From the NCBI GenBank assembly GCA_011523845.1, contig WTFV01000246.1:1-45623 (forward strand): a stretch of DNA of 45,623 nucleotides. Direction: 5' to 3'. Below are positions 32,363 to 39,300 of this stretch, in pieces. Below the pieces are notes generated by a model. The model did no database searches. It was not told the DNA's origin and saw only the letters and a program-made list of their open reading frames with translations. The position numbers were made by a program, and so were the translations under genes. Every line of letters starts with the position of its first letter. The first letter of the stretch is position 1. Source of the DNA: Acidobacteriota bacterium (lineage in GTDB: Bacteria > Acidobacteriota > Vicinamibacteria > Vicinamibacterales > UBA8438).

Positions 32363-34321
32363 CTACGGCAGCGCCAGCGCCACCCACTCGCCGGCGTGCC
32401 GCAGCGACCCGATCGGCATCACGATGTACTGCCTGCCCTCGTGCATATACGTGATGGGCGAGCCGTTCGTGCCCGCCGGGAACTCGATCTCCCAGATCAC
32501 CTCGCCCGACTCCTTGTCGAACGCCCGGAACTTGCGGCCCGCATCGGGGCCTGCACCGGGCGGCGTGCGGACCATGATCGGGTCGCCCTCGCTGACGAAG
32601 AGCAGGGTCTTGGTGAGCAGGGTCATCGAGCGGCCCGGCTGGCCGAGCGGCGGGAGGTCCAAGTGGGCGATGGCCGGGTGGTTCCGCGGTCCGTCGCCGT
32701 TGGGGACCATCCAGACGTGCTCGCCGGTGTTCATGTCGATGGCGGTGATCCGCCCGTAGGGGGGCTTTGTCAGCGGCAGCCCCTCCGGCCCGTTCGGGAA
32801 CGCGCGGGTGCCGCGCGTGTAGCGCACGTTCATGCGGTCGGGGTTGCCGGGCGTCAGGTCGGCCGCGAACGCGCCGGTGACCGACGGCACGTAGAGCATG
32901 CCGGTCTCGGGGTCGAACCCGGCCCCGCCCCACTCGGCCCCGCCCACCGAGCCGGGTAGCTGCAGCGTCCCCTTCGTGTCGGTCGCATCCTCGCCCCGGA
33001 TGGAGGGCGGCGTGAAGATCTCGCCCAGAATGTAGGGCTCCACGATCTCGATCGCCTCGGCGCGCAACTCCGGCGTGAAGTCGATCAGGTCGTCGATGCC
33101 GATGCCGTGGCGGTCGAAGGGGAGCGGCTTCGTCGGGAACGGCTGCGTCGGCGAGATCCACTCGCCCGGCGTGTTCGAGCCGGGAACCTCGCGCTCGACG
33201 ATGGGCCAGACCGGCTCGCCGGTGACCCGGTCGAAGGTGTAGGCCATCGCCTGCTTGGTGAGCTGCACCACCGCCTTGATCTCGCGGCCGTCGACGGCGA
33301 TGTCCATCAGGATCGGCGCGACGTTGTTGTCGTAGTCCCACAGGTCGTGGTGCACCATCTGGAAGTGCCAGACGCGCTCGCCGGTCTCCGCGTCGACGCA
33401 GACCAGGCTGTTCGCGTAGAGGTTGTTGCCCGGGCGGTGGCCGCCGTACATGTCGTTGGTCGGGGCCCCGGTCGGCAGATACACGTAGCCGAGATCGAGG
33501 TCGGCGCTGAACATCGTCCAGACGTTCGACATCCCGGAGTACTCCCAGGAGTCGTCGAGCCACGTCTCGACGCCCGGCTCGCCGGCCCGCGGGATGGGGC
33601 TCCACGTCCAGCGCAGCGCGCCGGTGCGCACGTCGTAGGCGCGGACGTCGCCCGGGTGCTGCTCCATGGTGAACGGATGGTCCGCCATCGCGCTGCCGAG
33701 GATCACGACGTCCTTGACCACCAGCGGCGGCGACGTGCCCGAGTAGCCGGTCTCGGCGTCGTAGGTCAGATCGACCAGGCCCGCGTAGCCGAACGAGTCG
33801 ATCAACTCGCCCGTCGCGGCGTCGACGGCCATCAGGTAGGGTGGGCGAATCGCGAAGATCCGTCGCTCGTCGTCCGACTCCCACCAGGCGACGCCACGGT
33901 TCGGCGCCCCGCGCGGCGTCTCGTCGCCGAGGAAGGCCGCGTCCTGCACCCAGAGGGTCTCGCCGGTGCCGGGATCGAAAGCCTCCACCAGGCCGATGCC
34001 GTTCGAGGCGTAGAGCACGCCGTCGACCATGATCGGCGTCGAGCGGAGCTGGTTCGAGTAGCGCAGCTCCGGCCAGCGGTCGCGGAGCGACGCGTCGACC
34101 GCCTCGCGCCGCCACACGATCCGCAGGTCGCCCACCGTCTCCGCGTCGATCTGATCCAGCGCCGCGTAGCGCGTATAGCCGGCGTCGCCGCCGTGGACGC
34201 GCCATTCGCCGCTTACGCCCTGCTGGGCCGCCGCCGTGCCGAAACCGGCCAGCACCGTGACGAGAACGAGCGCGCCGACGTGCTGCCAGCGGGAAATGCG
34301 TGCCATTCTGCTGCGTGCCAT
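32363..34321 (-). CDS. PQQ-dependent dehydrogenase (quinoprotein propeller)
   Basis: 652 residues; ATG 34321 with GGAG 8 bases upstream and a signal peptide ending GTAAAQQ. The eight-bladed quinoprotein propeller shows the usual start (EWRVHGGDAGYTRYAALDQI, TVGDLRIVWRRE), LRSTPIMVDGVLYASNG, VVILGSAMADH, TGALRWTWSPIPRAGEPG, the diagnostic HHDLWDYDNNVAPILMDI and GGAEWGGAGFDPETGMLYVPS. The end NGSPITYMHEGRQYIVMPIG is normal. There is no heme c motif, so electrons from the oxidised alcohol or sugar would pass to an external carrier or quinone. The substrate is unknown. It is transcribed toward the two-gene operon; the upstream neighbour (DUF6069-like) has the same direction. Confidence 0.9.
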   Translation of the reverse strand: MARSRMARISRWQHVGALVLVTVLAGFGTAAAQQGVSGEWRVHGGDAGYTRYAALDQIDAETVGDLRIVWRREAVDASLRDRWPELRYSNQLRSTPIMVDGVLYASNGIGLVEAFDPGTGETLWVQDAAFLGDETPRGAPNRGVAWWESDDERRIFAIRPPYLMAVDAATGELIDSFGYAGLVDLTYDAETGYSGTSPPLVVKDVVILGSAMADHPFTMEQHPGDVRAYDVRTGALRWTWSPIPRAGEPGVETWLDDSWEYSGMSNVWTMFSADLDLGYVYLPTGAPTNDMYGGHRPGNNLYANSLVCVDAETGERVWHFQMVHHDLWDYDNNVAPILMDIAVDGREIKAVVQLTKQAMAYTFDRVTGEPVWPIVEREVPGSNTPGEWISPTQPFPTKPLPFDRHGIGIDDLIDFTPELRAEAIEIVEPYILGEIFTPPSIRGEDATDTKGTLQLPGSVGGAEWGGAGFDPETGMLYVPSVTGAFAADLTPGNPDRMNVRYTRGTRAFPNGPEGLPLTKPPYGRITAIDMNTGEHVWMVPNGDGPRNHPAIAHLDLPPLGQPGRSMTLLTKTLLFVSEGDPIMVRTPPGAGPDAGRKFRAFDKESGEVIWEIEFPAGTNGSPITYMHEGRQYIVMPIGSLRHAGEWVALALP

Positions 34322-34470
34322 TCCTTCGTCTCCGTATTCGTCGGGCCGCCGGTGAAGCGGGCAGTCTCTCGACGGAATCATCATACAGGGGCAGGCGTCG
34401 TCCGAACGGACCGGTCCCCCGTCGCGACCGGCACCGGTCCCGTCGGAGCTGCACGAAGCGGCGGCCGTGC

Positions 34471-34905
34471 TCAGGAGGCCGGGGCGAGCGACCGCGTCAC
34501 GCTCCACAACACGACAGCCGCGGCCGCCACGTGCTGCGCCATCAGGGTCGCCACGGCGGGTACGGTGGCGCCCGGAAACGCCTCGCCGCCGCTCTCGGTG
34601 AGCATCCAGAGGTCCGGGAGAAGCGAGAGCAACAGGGCGATGAGGACGATCCGCTGGAACAACGGAACCGGACGCTCGGATCGCTTGTTGACGGCGAGGG
34701 CGACGCCCAGCCCGGCGCCGACGCCCACGACTGTCAGGAACACGGTCGGTCCCGCGGTCGCCAAGGGCTCGAACTCGGGCGAGATGTCGAAGACGGCAAG
34801 CGCCGCCGCGCGCAGGACGAGGTTGGCCGCCACCGCCCCGAGAATCGTCCGGAGCCACACCCTCCAGGCCCGAGGCCCCGTCACCGTCAGTCGTTCCGCG
34901 CCCAT
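34471..34905 (-). CDS. DUF6069-like four-span membrane protein
   Basis: 144 residues from ATG 34905, which has GGAGGTGG directly upstream; the longer frame to 34977 is discarded. Four hydrophobic segments are visible: about residues 17-37, 53-73 (TVFLTVVGVGAGLGVALAV), 84-101 (FQRIVLIALLLSLLPDLWML) and 116-135 (VATLMAQHVAAAAVVLWSV). The layout with LLSLLPDL and a final MxxHVxAA helix resembles DUF6069. Function unknown. It precedes the PQQ dehydrogenase by 149 bp on the same strand. Confidence 0.75.
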   Translation of the reverse strand: MGAERLTVTGPRAWRVWLRTILGAVAANLVLRAAALAVFDISPEFEPLATAGPTVFLTVVGVGAGLGVALAVNKRSERPVPLFQRIVLIALLLSLLPDLWMLTESGGEAFPGATVPAVATLMAQHVAAAAVVLWSVTRSLAPAS

Positions 34906-34977
34906 GAGCCACCTCCACCTGCCGCAGGCAGCGCCGCTCCCGGGTTGGTGTAGCGGGTCGCCCGGCGGGAGCCTCAC

Positions 34978-34983
34978 ATTATA
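34978..34983 (-). promoter_or_regulatory. -10 box of the DUF6069-like gene
   Basis: TATAAT on the minus strand, 72 bases before the ATG at 34905. No good -35 hexamer is seen at the expected spacing. Confidence 0.45.
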
Positions 34984-35071
34984 GGCATCCCTCTGTTCGC
35001 GAGCGCCGCTCGGCGGCTTGTCGCAGGCAGCGCCGGAGTGCGAGACTCGTCAGGTACCGGAGACGTCAATC

Positions 35072-35257
35072 GTGAACGAGAAGCTGAGCCCGGAGGAGCG
35101 GGAGATCCTCGATCGGTTCGAGCGGGGAGAGTTGCGACCCGTGGCCGACGCCGAGCGCGAACTGGAAGCTGCCCGTCTGGCTGCGGCCAATACGTTGAAC
35201 AAGGCCCGGCGGGTGAGTGCCGGTCACCCCGTCGATGAGCCGCCGACGGACCGGTAA
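35072..35257 (+). pseudogene. Clipped BrnA-like antitoxin
   Basis: 61 codons from GTG 35072 (CGGAG upstream). The product NEKLSPEEREILDRFERGELRPVADAERELEAARLAAANTLNKARRV matches the N-terminal toxin-binding half of BrnA/CopG-type antitoxins (typically 80-95 residues). It then runs into SAGHPVDEPPTDR and stops where the ribbon-helix-helix domain should begin. No BrnT toxin is next to it. It is probably a remnant of a toxin-antitoxin pair, though a short functional protein cannot be excluded. It is convergent with the DUF4143 ATPase gene. Confidence 0.6.
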
Positions 35258-35270
35258 ACGCACCGTCTCT

Positions 35271-36452
35271 TCATACCTCCCGCGCCGGCTCCAGTTCCGC
35301 CAGGGCGTTCGCCATGGCCGTGAGGCCAGTCACCTCGATACCGCCGCCCTGCGGGTAGCGCTCGTCGCCGGAATAGACGAGGAACGTCCTGTCCGGCTGC
35401 AGATCGTCGATTGCGATCCGCAGGCCCTTCTCGACCTTGGGCGCGGAACTCCGCTTGATCTCGATCGCCCAGAGCCGGTTGCCCGGCAACTCGAGCAGCA
35501 GATCGATCTCCACGCCCGTCGCCGTGCCGTAGAAGCTGGCCCGCGCCCGATCGGGGGCCGCCCGGATGAGCGTCTCCAGCACGAAACCCTCCCAGCTTGC
35601 GCCCGCCACCGGGTGACCGCGCACGCCGTCCTCGTCGTCGAGCCGTAGCAGCGTATGCACGAGGCCGCTGTCGCGCACGTAGACCTTCGGCGACTTGACG
35701 AGCCGCTTGCGGACGTTGGCGTGGAAGGGCGGCAGCCGGCGCACCAGGAACAGGTCGGCGAGCAGGTCGACGTATCGCGCCACGGTCTTGCCGTCCATGG
35801 CCAGCGAGCGCGCCAGCGCGGCCAGGTTCAGCAGGCTCCCCTGGCCGTGCGCGAGCATGGTCCAGAGCCGCCGCAGCGTCTCGGCCGGCACGCGCGGGCC
35901 CAACTGGGGCACGTCCCGCTCCAGGTAGGTTCGGATGAACTGCTCCCGCCACTCGGCGCTCTGCCAGTCGCTCTCCGCCAGAAAGCTCGGCGGAAATCCG
36001 CCGCGAACCCACAACCGCGACGCGAGGTCGCCGCCGGTTTCGCACACGTCCAATGGAGAGAGCTCGAGATACGCGATGCGTCCCGCAAGGCTCTCACCGG
36101 ACTGCCGCAGCAGGTCCGGCGCGGCCGATCCGAGCAGCAGGAACTGCCCGGCCGATTCACCGGCGCGGGTCCGTTCGTCGACGAGCACGCGCAGCAGTTG
36201 GAACAACCCCGGTGCGCGCTGCACTTCGTCGATGACGACGAGCCGGCGGCGGAAGCCCCGCAGGTAGCCGGCCGCGTCGTCCAGCTTCGCCAGATCCGCA
36301 GGATCTTCCAGATCGAGGTAGACGCTGTCGGCGTCGCCGGCCAGCGAGCGCGCGAGCGTCGTCTTGCCGACCTGCCGCGGCCCGATCAGGGCGACGGCGG
36401 GGAACTGCCGGAGGCGGGCGGCGACGATGGCACCGAGGGATCGGGTAATCAC
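35271..36452 (-). CDS. AAA ATPase of the DUF4143 family
   Basis: 393 residues from GTG 36452. Walker A GPRQVGKT (residues 24-31), Walker B LVVIDE (71-76) and a sensor-like FLLLGSAAPDLL make up the AAA_14 domain. The C-terminal DUF4143 part has GSLLNLAALARSLAMDGKTVARYVDLL (winged-helix) and a PD-(D/E)xK-like core GVEIDLLLE...LWAIEIKRS. These ATPases are widespread, mobile-associated and of unknown role. The gene is complete. The start codon sits at the edge of a long inverted repeat that spans the region where a ribosome would load, suggesting self-regulation. Confidence 0.88.
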   Translation of the reverse strand: MITRSLGAIVAARLRQFPAVALIGPRQVGKTTLARSLAGDADSVYLDLEDPADLAKLDDAAGYLRGFRRRLVVIDEVQRAPGLFQLLRVLVDERTRAGESAGQFLLLGSAAPDLLRQSGESLAGRIAYLELSPLDVCETGGDLASRLWVRGGFPPSFLAESDWQSAEWREQFIRTYLERDVPQLGPRVPAETLRRLWTMLAHGQGSLLNLAALARSLAMDGKTVARYVDLLADLFLVRRLPPFHANVRKRLVKSPKVYVRDSGLVHTLLRLDDEDGVRGHPVAGASWEGFVLETLIRAAPDRARASFYGTATGVEIDLLLELPGNRLWAIEIKRSSAPKVEKGLRIAIDDLQPDRTFLVYSGDERYPQGGGIEVTGLTAMANALAELEPAREV

Positions 36453-36488
36453 CTTGCAATTCAGGACTGTCGGTCCGTAATTGCAAGG
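36452..36488. promoter_or_regulatory. 37-bp inverted repeat at the DUF4143 start codon
   Basis: CCTTGCAATT (36452-36461) and AATTGCAAGG (36479-36488) are perfect 10-bp arms. The centre adds GGAC/GTCC pairing, giving a 14-of-16 bp stem around a 5-base loop. One arm contains the last base of the GTG start codon. It may be an operator or a translation-blocking hairpin. Confidence 0.7.
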
Positions 36489-36520
36489 TTACCACACGGG
36501 CCCGTTCTTCCAGGTCTGCT

Positions 36521-36626
36521 CGCCGTCGTCCGCGCCTGCAGGTTTCTGAAGCTGCTTCGTGTCGATCCTGGCTGGAATCAGGAGAAGCTTGCACGCCGTC
36601 GTCCGCGCCTGCTGGTTTCTTGAAGC
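36521..36626. repeat. Imperfect 73-bp tandem repeat
   Basis: CGCCGTCGTCCGCGCCTGC followed by AGGTTTCTGAAGC (36521-36552) recurs as the same 19 bases plus TGGTTTCTTGAAGC (36594-36626). The second copy runs into CAGACTCCTGG, the arm of the palindromic repeat family. It lies between the DUF4143 and NIPSNAP genes. Confidence 0.6.
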
Positions 36627-36713
36627 GCAGACTCCTGGCCCGGCAGCGCCGACGTAGGTTCCCTGTGGCACGGACTCCCAGGCCATGGGATGCCTGGTCG
36701 GCGGTCCGCCCGG

Positions 36714-37142
36714 CTACTTCAGCGCGGAGTACGACGTCGGCTCCAGGATCCGCGCGTCGATGCTGTCGACCAGCGCGCGGTTCTCGTCGCGCTCGACCGC
36801 GATGATGATTTCCTGGAAGTCCTCGAAGGTGGCGAGCTCGCGCCACATCTCGTCGCGCGCCTCGCGGGACGGATACGCGAGCATGTAGATGAACGTGTCC
36901 TCCACGTCGTCGCCGGTCACCGCGTTCCAGTAGCCGACGTTCGTCATGCCCGCCCGCTCGAACATCGCGGCGGTATGGTCGCGGAAGCGGTTGGCCAGCG
37001 CTTCCCGGTTGCCCGGCGTCGTCTTGTAGACGCGCAGCTCGTAGACCTGGGATGCCGCGCGTTGCTGCTCGGCGATCGCCCAGCCGCTGCCGATGATTCC
37101 GAACGTGAACCCGACGATCGCGAGAATCTGCCACTTGCGCAT
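36714..37142 (-). CDS. NIPSNAP-family protein with N-terminal signal/anchor
   Basis: 142 residues; ATG 37142 with GGAGG 5-6 bases upstream. The N-terminus MRKWQILAIVGFTFGIIGSGWAIAEQQ is a signal peptide or membrane anchor. The rest is a NIPSNAP ferredoxin-like domain: VYELRVYKTTPGNREALANRFRDHT, FERAGMTNVGYWNAVTGDD, TFIYMLAYPSREARDEMWRE and FQEIIIAVERDENRALVDSI, ending with LEPTSYS. NIPSNAP-like proteins are of unclear function. A TATAAT on the minus strand (37200-37195) is a likely -10 box. Confidence 0.85.
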   Translation of the reverse strand: MRKWQILAIVGFTFGIIGSGWAIAEQQRAASQVYELRVYKTTPGNREALANRFRDHTAAMFERAGMTNVGYWNAVTGDDVEDTFIYMLAYPSREARDEMWRELATFEDFQEIIIAVERDENRALVDSIDARILEPTSYSALK

Positions 37143-37194
37143 GGTTGCCTCCGGTTGAGCCGTGTTCGGTGTCCGTTGCGATAGGGGAATGCCG

Positions 37195-37200
37195 ATTATA
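37195..37200 (-). promoter_or_regulatory. -10 box of the NIPSNAP gene
   Basis: TATAAT on the minus strand, 52 bases before the ATG at 37142. No convincing -35 hexamer. Confidence 0.45.
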
Positions 37201-37290
37201 GGCCGGCGCCGGCGGCGGAAGTGCGGAGAGCCGTCGGCCGGACGATGTCGGAAAGTCGGTGCTCGCCGCAGGAAGGGCGGCGAGTGGCCG

Positions 37291-37323
37291 CAGGAGTCTG
37301 CGCCGTGGCGGCGTAGACTCCTG
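37291..37323. repeat. Palindromic repeat unit with 15-bp arms
   Basis: CAGGAGTCTGCGCCG, a 3-base loop and CGGCGTAGACTCCTG form a 15-bp hairpin with a single mismatch. This is the cleanest palindrome of the AGGAGTCTGCGCCG family found also at 9975, 17701, 28061 and 43371. It could terminate transcription in either direction between NIPSNAP and the permease remnant. Confidence 0.7.
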
Positions 37324-37438
37324 GTCAGGCCCGGTTGGGCGGCAATCGGAGCCGCAGGCGACGATTGTCGAGCTGGACTCTGCCCGATAACGACGATGAT
37401 TGCGCCGGCCGCGCTCCCGATGAATCGTAGAGGACCTG

Positions 37439-38572
37439 GTGCTCGCTGATCTCCGCTACGGATGCCGTTCGCTGCTGCGGAGCCCCGGGTTCGCCGCCGT
37501 CACCGCGGACATCGGTGTCGACGCCGAGCGGATCGTCTACGCGTCGGTTTCCTTCCGGAGTTCGAGCTACGACCAGGCGCGGGTCAGGGCGTTCTACGAC
37601 CGCGTCGGCACCCGGTTGCGCGGCATGCCGGGTGTCGAGCGGGCCACCTTCGGTCACCTCCCGCTGGTCAATTTCAGCGGCGGTACGCCGGAGGTCAACG
37701 TCGATGGTCGCACGCGGCGCTTGCCGCAACTGGCGTGGATCTTCATGTGCGGCCCGGAGTACGCGAGTACGGTCGGTCTGGCGCTGCGGTCGGGGCGGGA
37801 CATCGGTCGCCGTGACGTCGAGGGATCGGAGCCGGTGGCGCTGGTCAACGAATCGCTGGCCCGGCACCTCTGGCCGGGCCGGAGCGCACTCGGTCAGCGC
37901 TTCACGTTCCTGCCGTTGCGGGGGGATGTGCAGGTTGTCGGCGTCGTGCGCGATGGCAGGTACCGCGGGCTCCGGGAGACCGCGGGGTTCGCCGTCTACC
38001 TGCCGTTGGCACAGCATCGCGGACTGGCGACCGCGGGCGGAGCGATCATCGCCCGCGCGTCGCGGGATGCCGGCCCTCTCGTGCCGCTGCTCGAGCAGGA
38101 AGTGCGCACGTTCGATCCCGATCTGTTGATCTCCGAGGCGTCCACGATCGGGGGCCGCCTCGCGACGCTGGCGATGCCGCAACGGATGGGCGCGTCGCTG
38201 CTGGGCGCACTGGGCGGCCTTGCGCTGGTCCTGGCGATCGTCGGCGTCTACGGTTCGGTCTCGTATGCCGTGACCAGCCGGACGCGGGAGATCGGCGTCC
38301 GGATCGCCCTCGGGGCGAGCACCCCCGCGATCGTCGGGACGGTGTTGTCCGGAACGCTGGTCTACTCGGGTGTCGGGATTGCGACGGGCGTCGTCGCGGC
38401 GCTTGCGCTCACCCGGTTCGTCGAGCAGTTCCTGTTCGAGGTCGCGCCGCGCGATCCCGCGACGTTCGGTGTCGTGACGGCGGCAATCCTGTTGGCGACT
38501 CTCCTTGCCGGTCTGGCACCCGCATTGCGCGCCGCCCGTATCGCGCCGGCCGTTGCCCTGGCCGAGGAGTAG
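37439..38572 (+). pseudogene. ADOP-type ABC permease with large internal deletion
   Basis: 377 codons from GTG 37439 (GAGGACCTG upstream). The first 24 residues, LADLRYGCRSLLRSPGFAAVTA, are the standard N-terminus of acidobacterial duplicated orphan permeases of about 800 residues. They join directly to DIGVDAERIVYASVSF, which normally lies after the first FtsX domain. The remaining second half is complete: MacB-like periplasmic domain (FYDRVGTRLRGMPGVERATF, ALVNESLARHLWPG, VVGVVRDGRYRGL) and C-terminal FtsX domain (LALVLAIVGVYGSVSYAV, TREIGVRIALGAS) ending RAARIAPAVALAEE. About half of the protein is missing. The frame is intact, so it may still make a half-permease, but it is probably non-functional. 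Confidence 0.75.
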
Positions 38573-38582
38573 CTCGAAATCG

Positions 38583-38903
38583 TCAAGCGCCGGAGACGTT
38601 CGATACGCGTCGCGTGGCGTTCGTGAGGTCAGACAGTGCCACGCTGCGTCCCGCACGCCGTGCCTCCAGCCAGCGCTTGAGGGAACGTTGGCTTTCGCCC
38701 GACGGACGACCCGCAATCAGGCCCTCCACGCTGAGGTCTTCGTCCAGAGCCGCCCATCGGATTCCCTGTCCCCCGCCGATCAATTCCCAGGCTTCGCGCT
38801 CCTCCTGGGCAGCGTGGACGAGCCGAGGATACCACGCGAGCGGCACGGAGATCGTGCGTCCGTCGGAGAGCTCGACCCTCAACGTGTCTTCGGTAACCGT
38901 CAC
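38583..38903 (-). CDS. DUF2442-domain protein
   Basis: 106 residues from GTG 38903. DUF2442 signature: LRVELSDGRTISVPLAWYPRLVHA, WELIGGGQGIRWAALDEDLSVEGLIAG. The C-terminal tail is variable. DUF2442 genes commonly sit beside DUF4160 genes in small two-gene modules that behave like accessory or toxin-antitoxin-type cassettes; the role is unproven. The open frame continues upstream (VITSTIEAKVPEAQ) to an AGGAGG, but the codon 6 bases after it is GTA, not a normal start. The native start may thus be lost. It lies 25 bp after the DUF4160 stop. Confidence 0.8.
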   Translation of the reverse strand: MTVTEDTLRVELSDGRTISVPLAWYPRLVHAAQEEREAWELIGGGQGIRWAALDEDLSVEGLIAGRPSGESQRSLKRWLEARRAGRSVALSDLTNATRRVSNVSGA

Positions 38904-38928
38904 GTCCTGGGCTTCGGGTACCTTCGCC

Positions 38929-39175
38929 TCAATCGTCGAAGTAATTACGCCACGCCTCCTGAAGGAACGTGCGATTCCGGTCGATTATCCGTTGGATCTG
39001 ACGTATTTCCGCGCGCCTCAGTCCTCCGCTGCGTTGCAGCCTCACCGGATCGAGCCAGAACTTCGCTATTTTATCGCCATGCGCAACGTGTATGTGTTGC
39101 GGTTTGTTGCGGTTCGTCGCGATCTCCGGAGTAGAAGAAGAAACGAAACGGTCCTTCTCTGAGAATCGACGGCAT
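38929..39175 (-). pseudogene. DUF4160 gene broken by a 10-bp tandem duplication
   Basis: ATG 39175 (AGGA about 8 bases upstream) begins MPSILREGPFRFFFYSGDRDEPQ, the normal DUF4160 N-terminus. After that a perfect 10-bp tandem duplication (39095-39104 and 39105-39114) shifts the frame and leads to an early stop. Removing one copy restores EPQHIHVAHGDKIAKFWLDPVRLQ, then RAEIRQIQRIIDRN and ending EAWRNYFDD at 38929, giving a normal 78-residue DUF4160 protein. The gene precedes DUF2442 on the same strand. The region is less GC-rich than its surroundings. An assembly error cannot be ruled out. Confidence 0.85.
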
Positions 39176-39240
39176 CACGATTTCCTACGTTCACCTGATG
39201 CGGCGACTCCGGCGTGTTCGGTCGGCCGGTACATGAAACT

Positions 39241-39270
39241 CGCCCGCCCGACGCAAATGTCGGACGGGCG
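39241..39270 (-). terminator. Terminator hairpin after the propeller cytochrome gene
   Basis: CGCCCGCCCGAC (39241-39252), loop GCAAAT, GTCGGACGGGCG (39259-39270): a 12-bp stem with one mismatch, 31 bases after the minus-strand stop at 39301 and followed on that strand by AGTTTC. Confidence 0.7.
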
Positions 39271-39300
39271 ATGGAGTCCACGAACTGCTGGAGCGGCGCC

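Noticed and set aside
32303..34918. N-terminal extension of the PQQ dehydrogenase to 34918
   Set aside because: It overlaps the DUF6069-like gene and encodes low-complexity sequence. ATG 34321 gives a proper SD and signal peptide.
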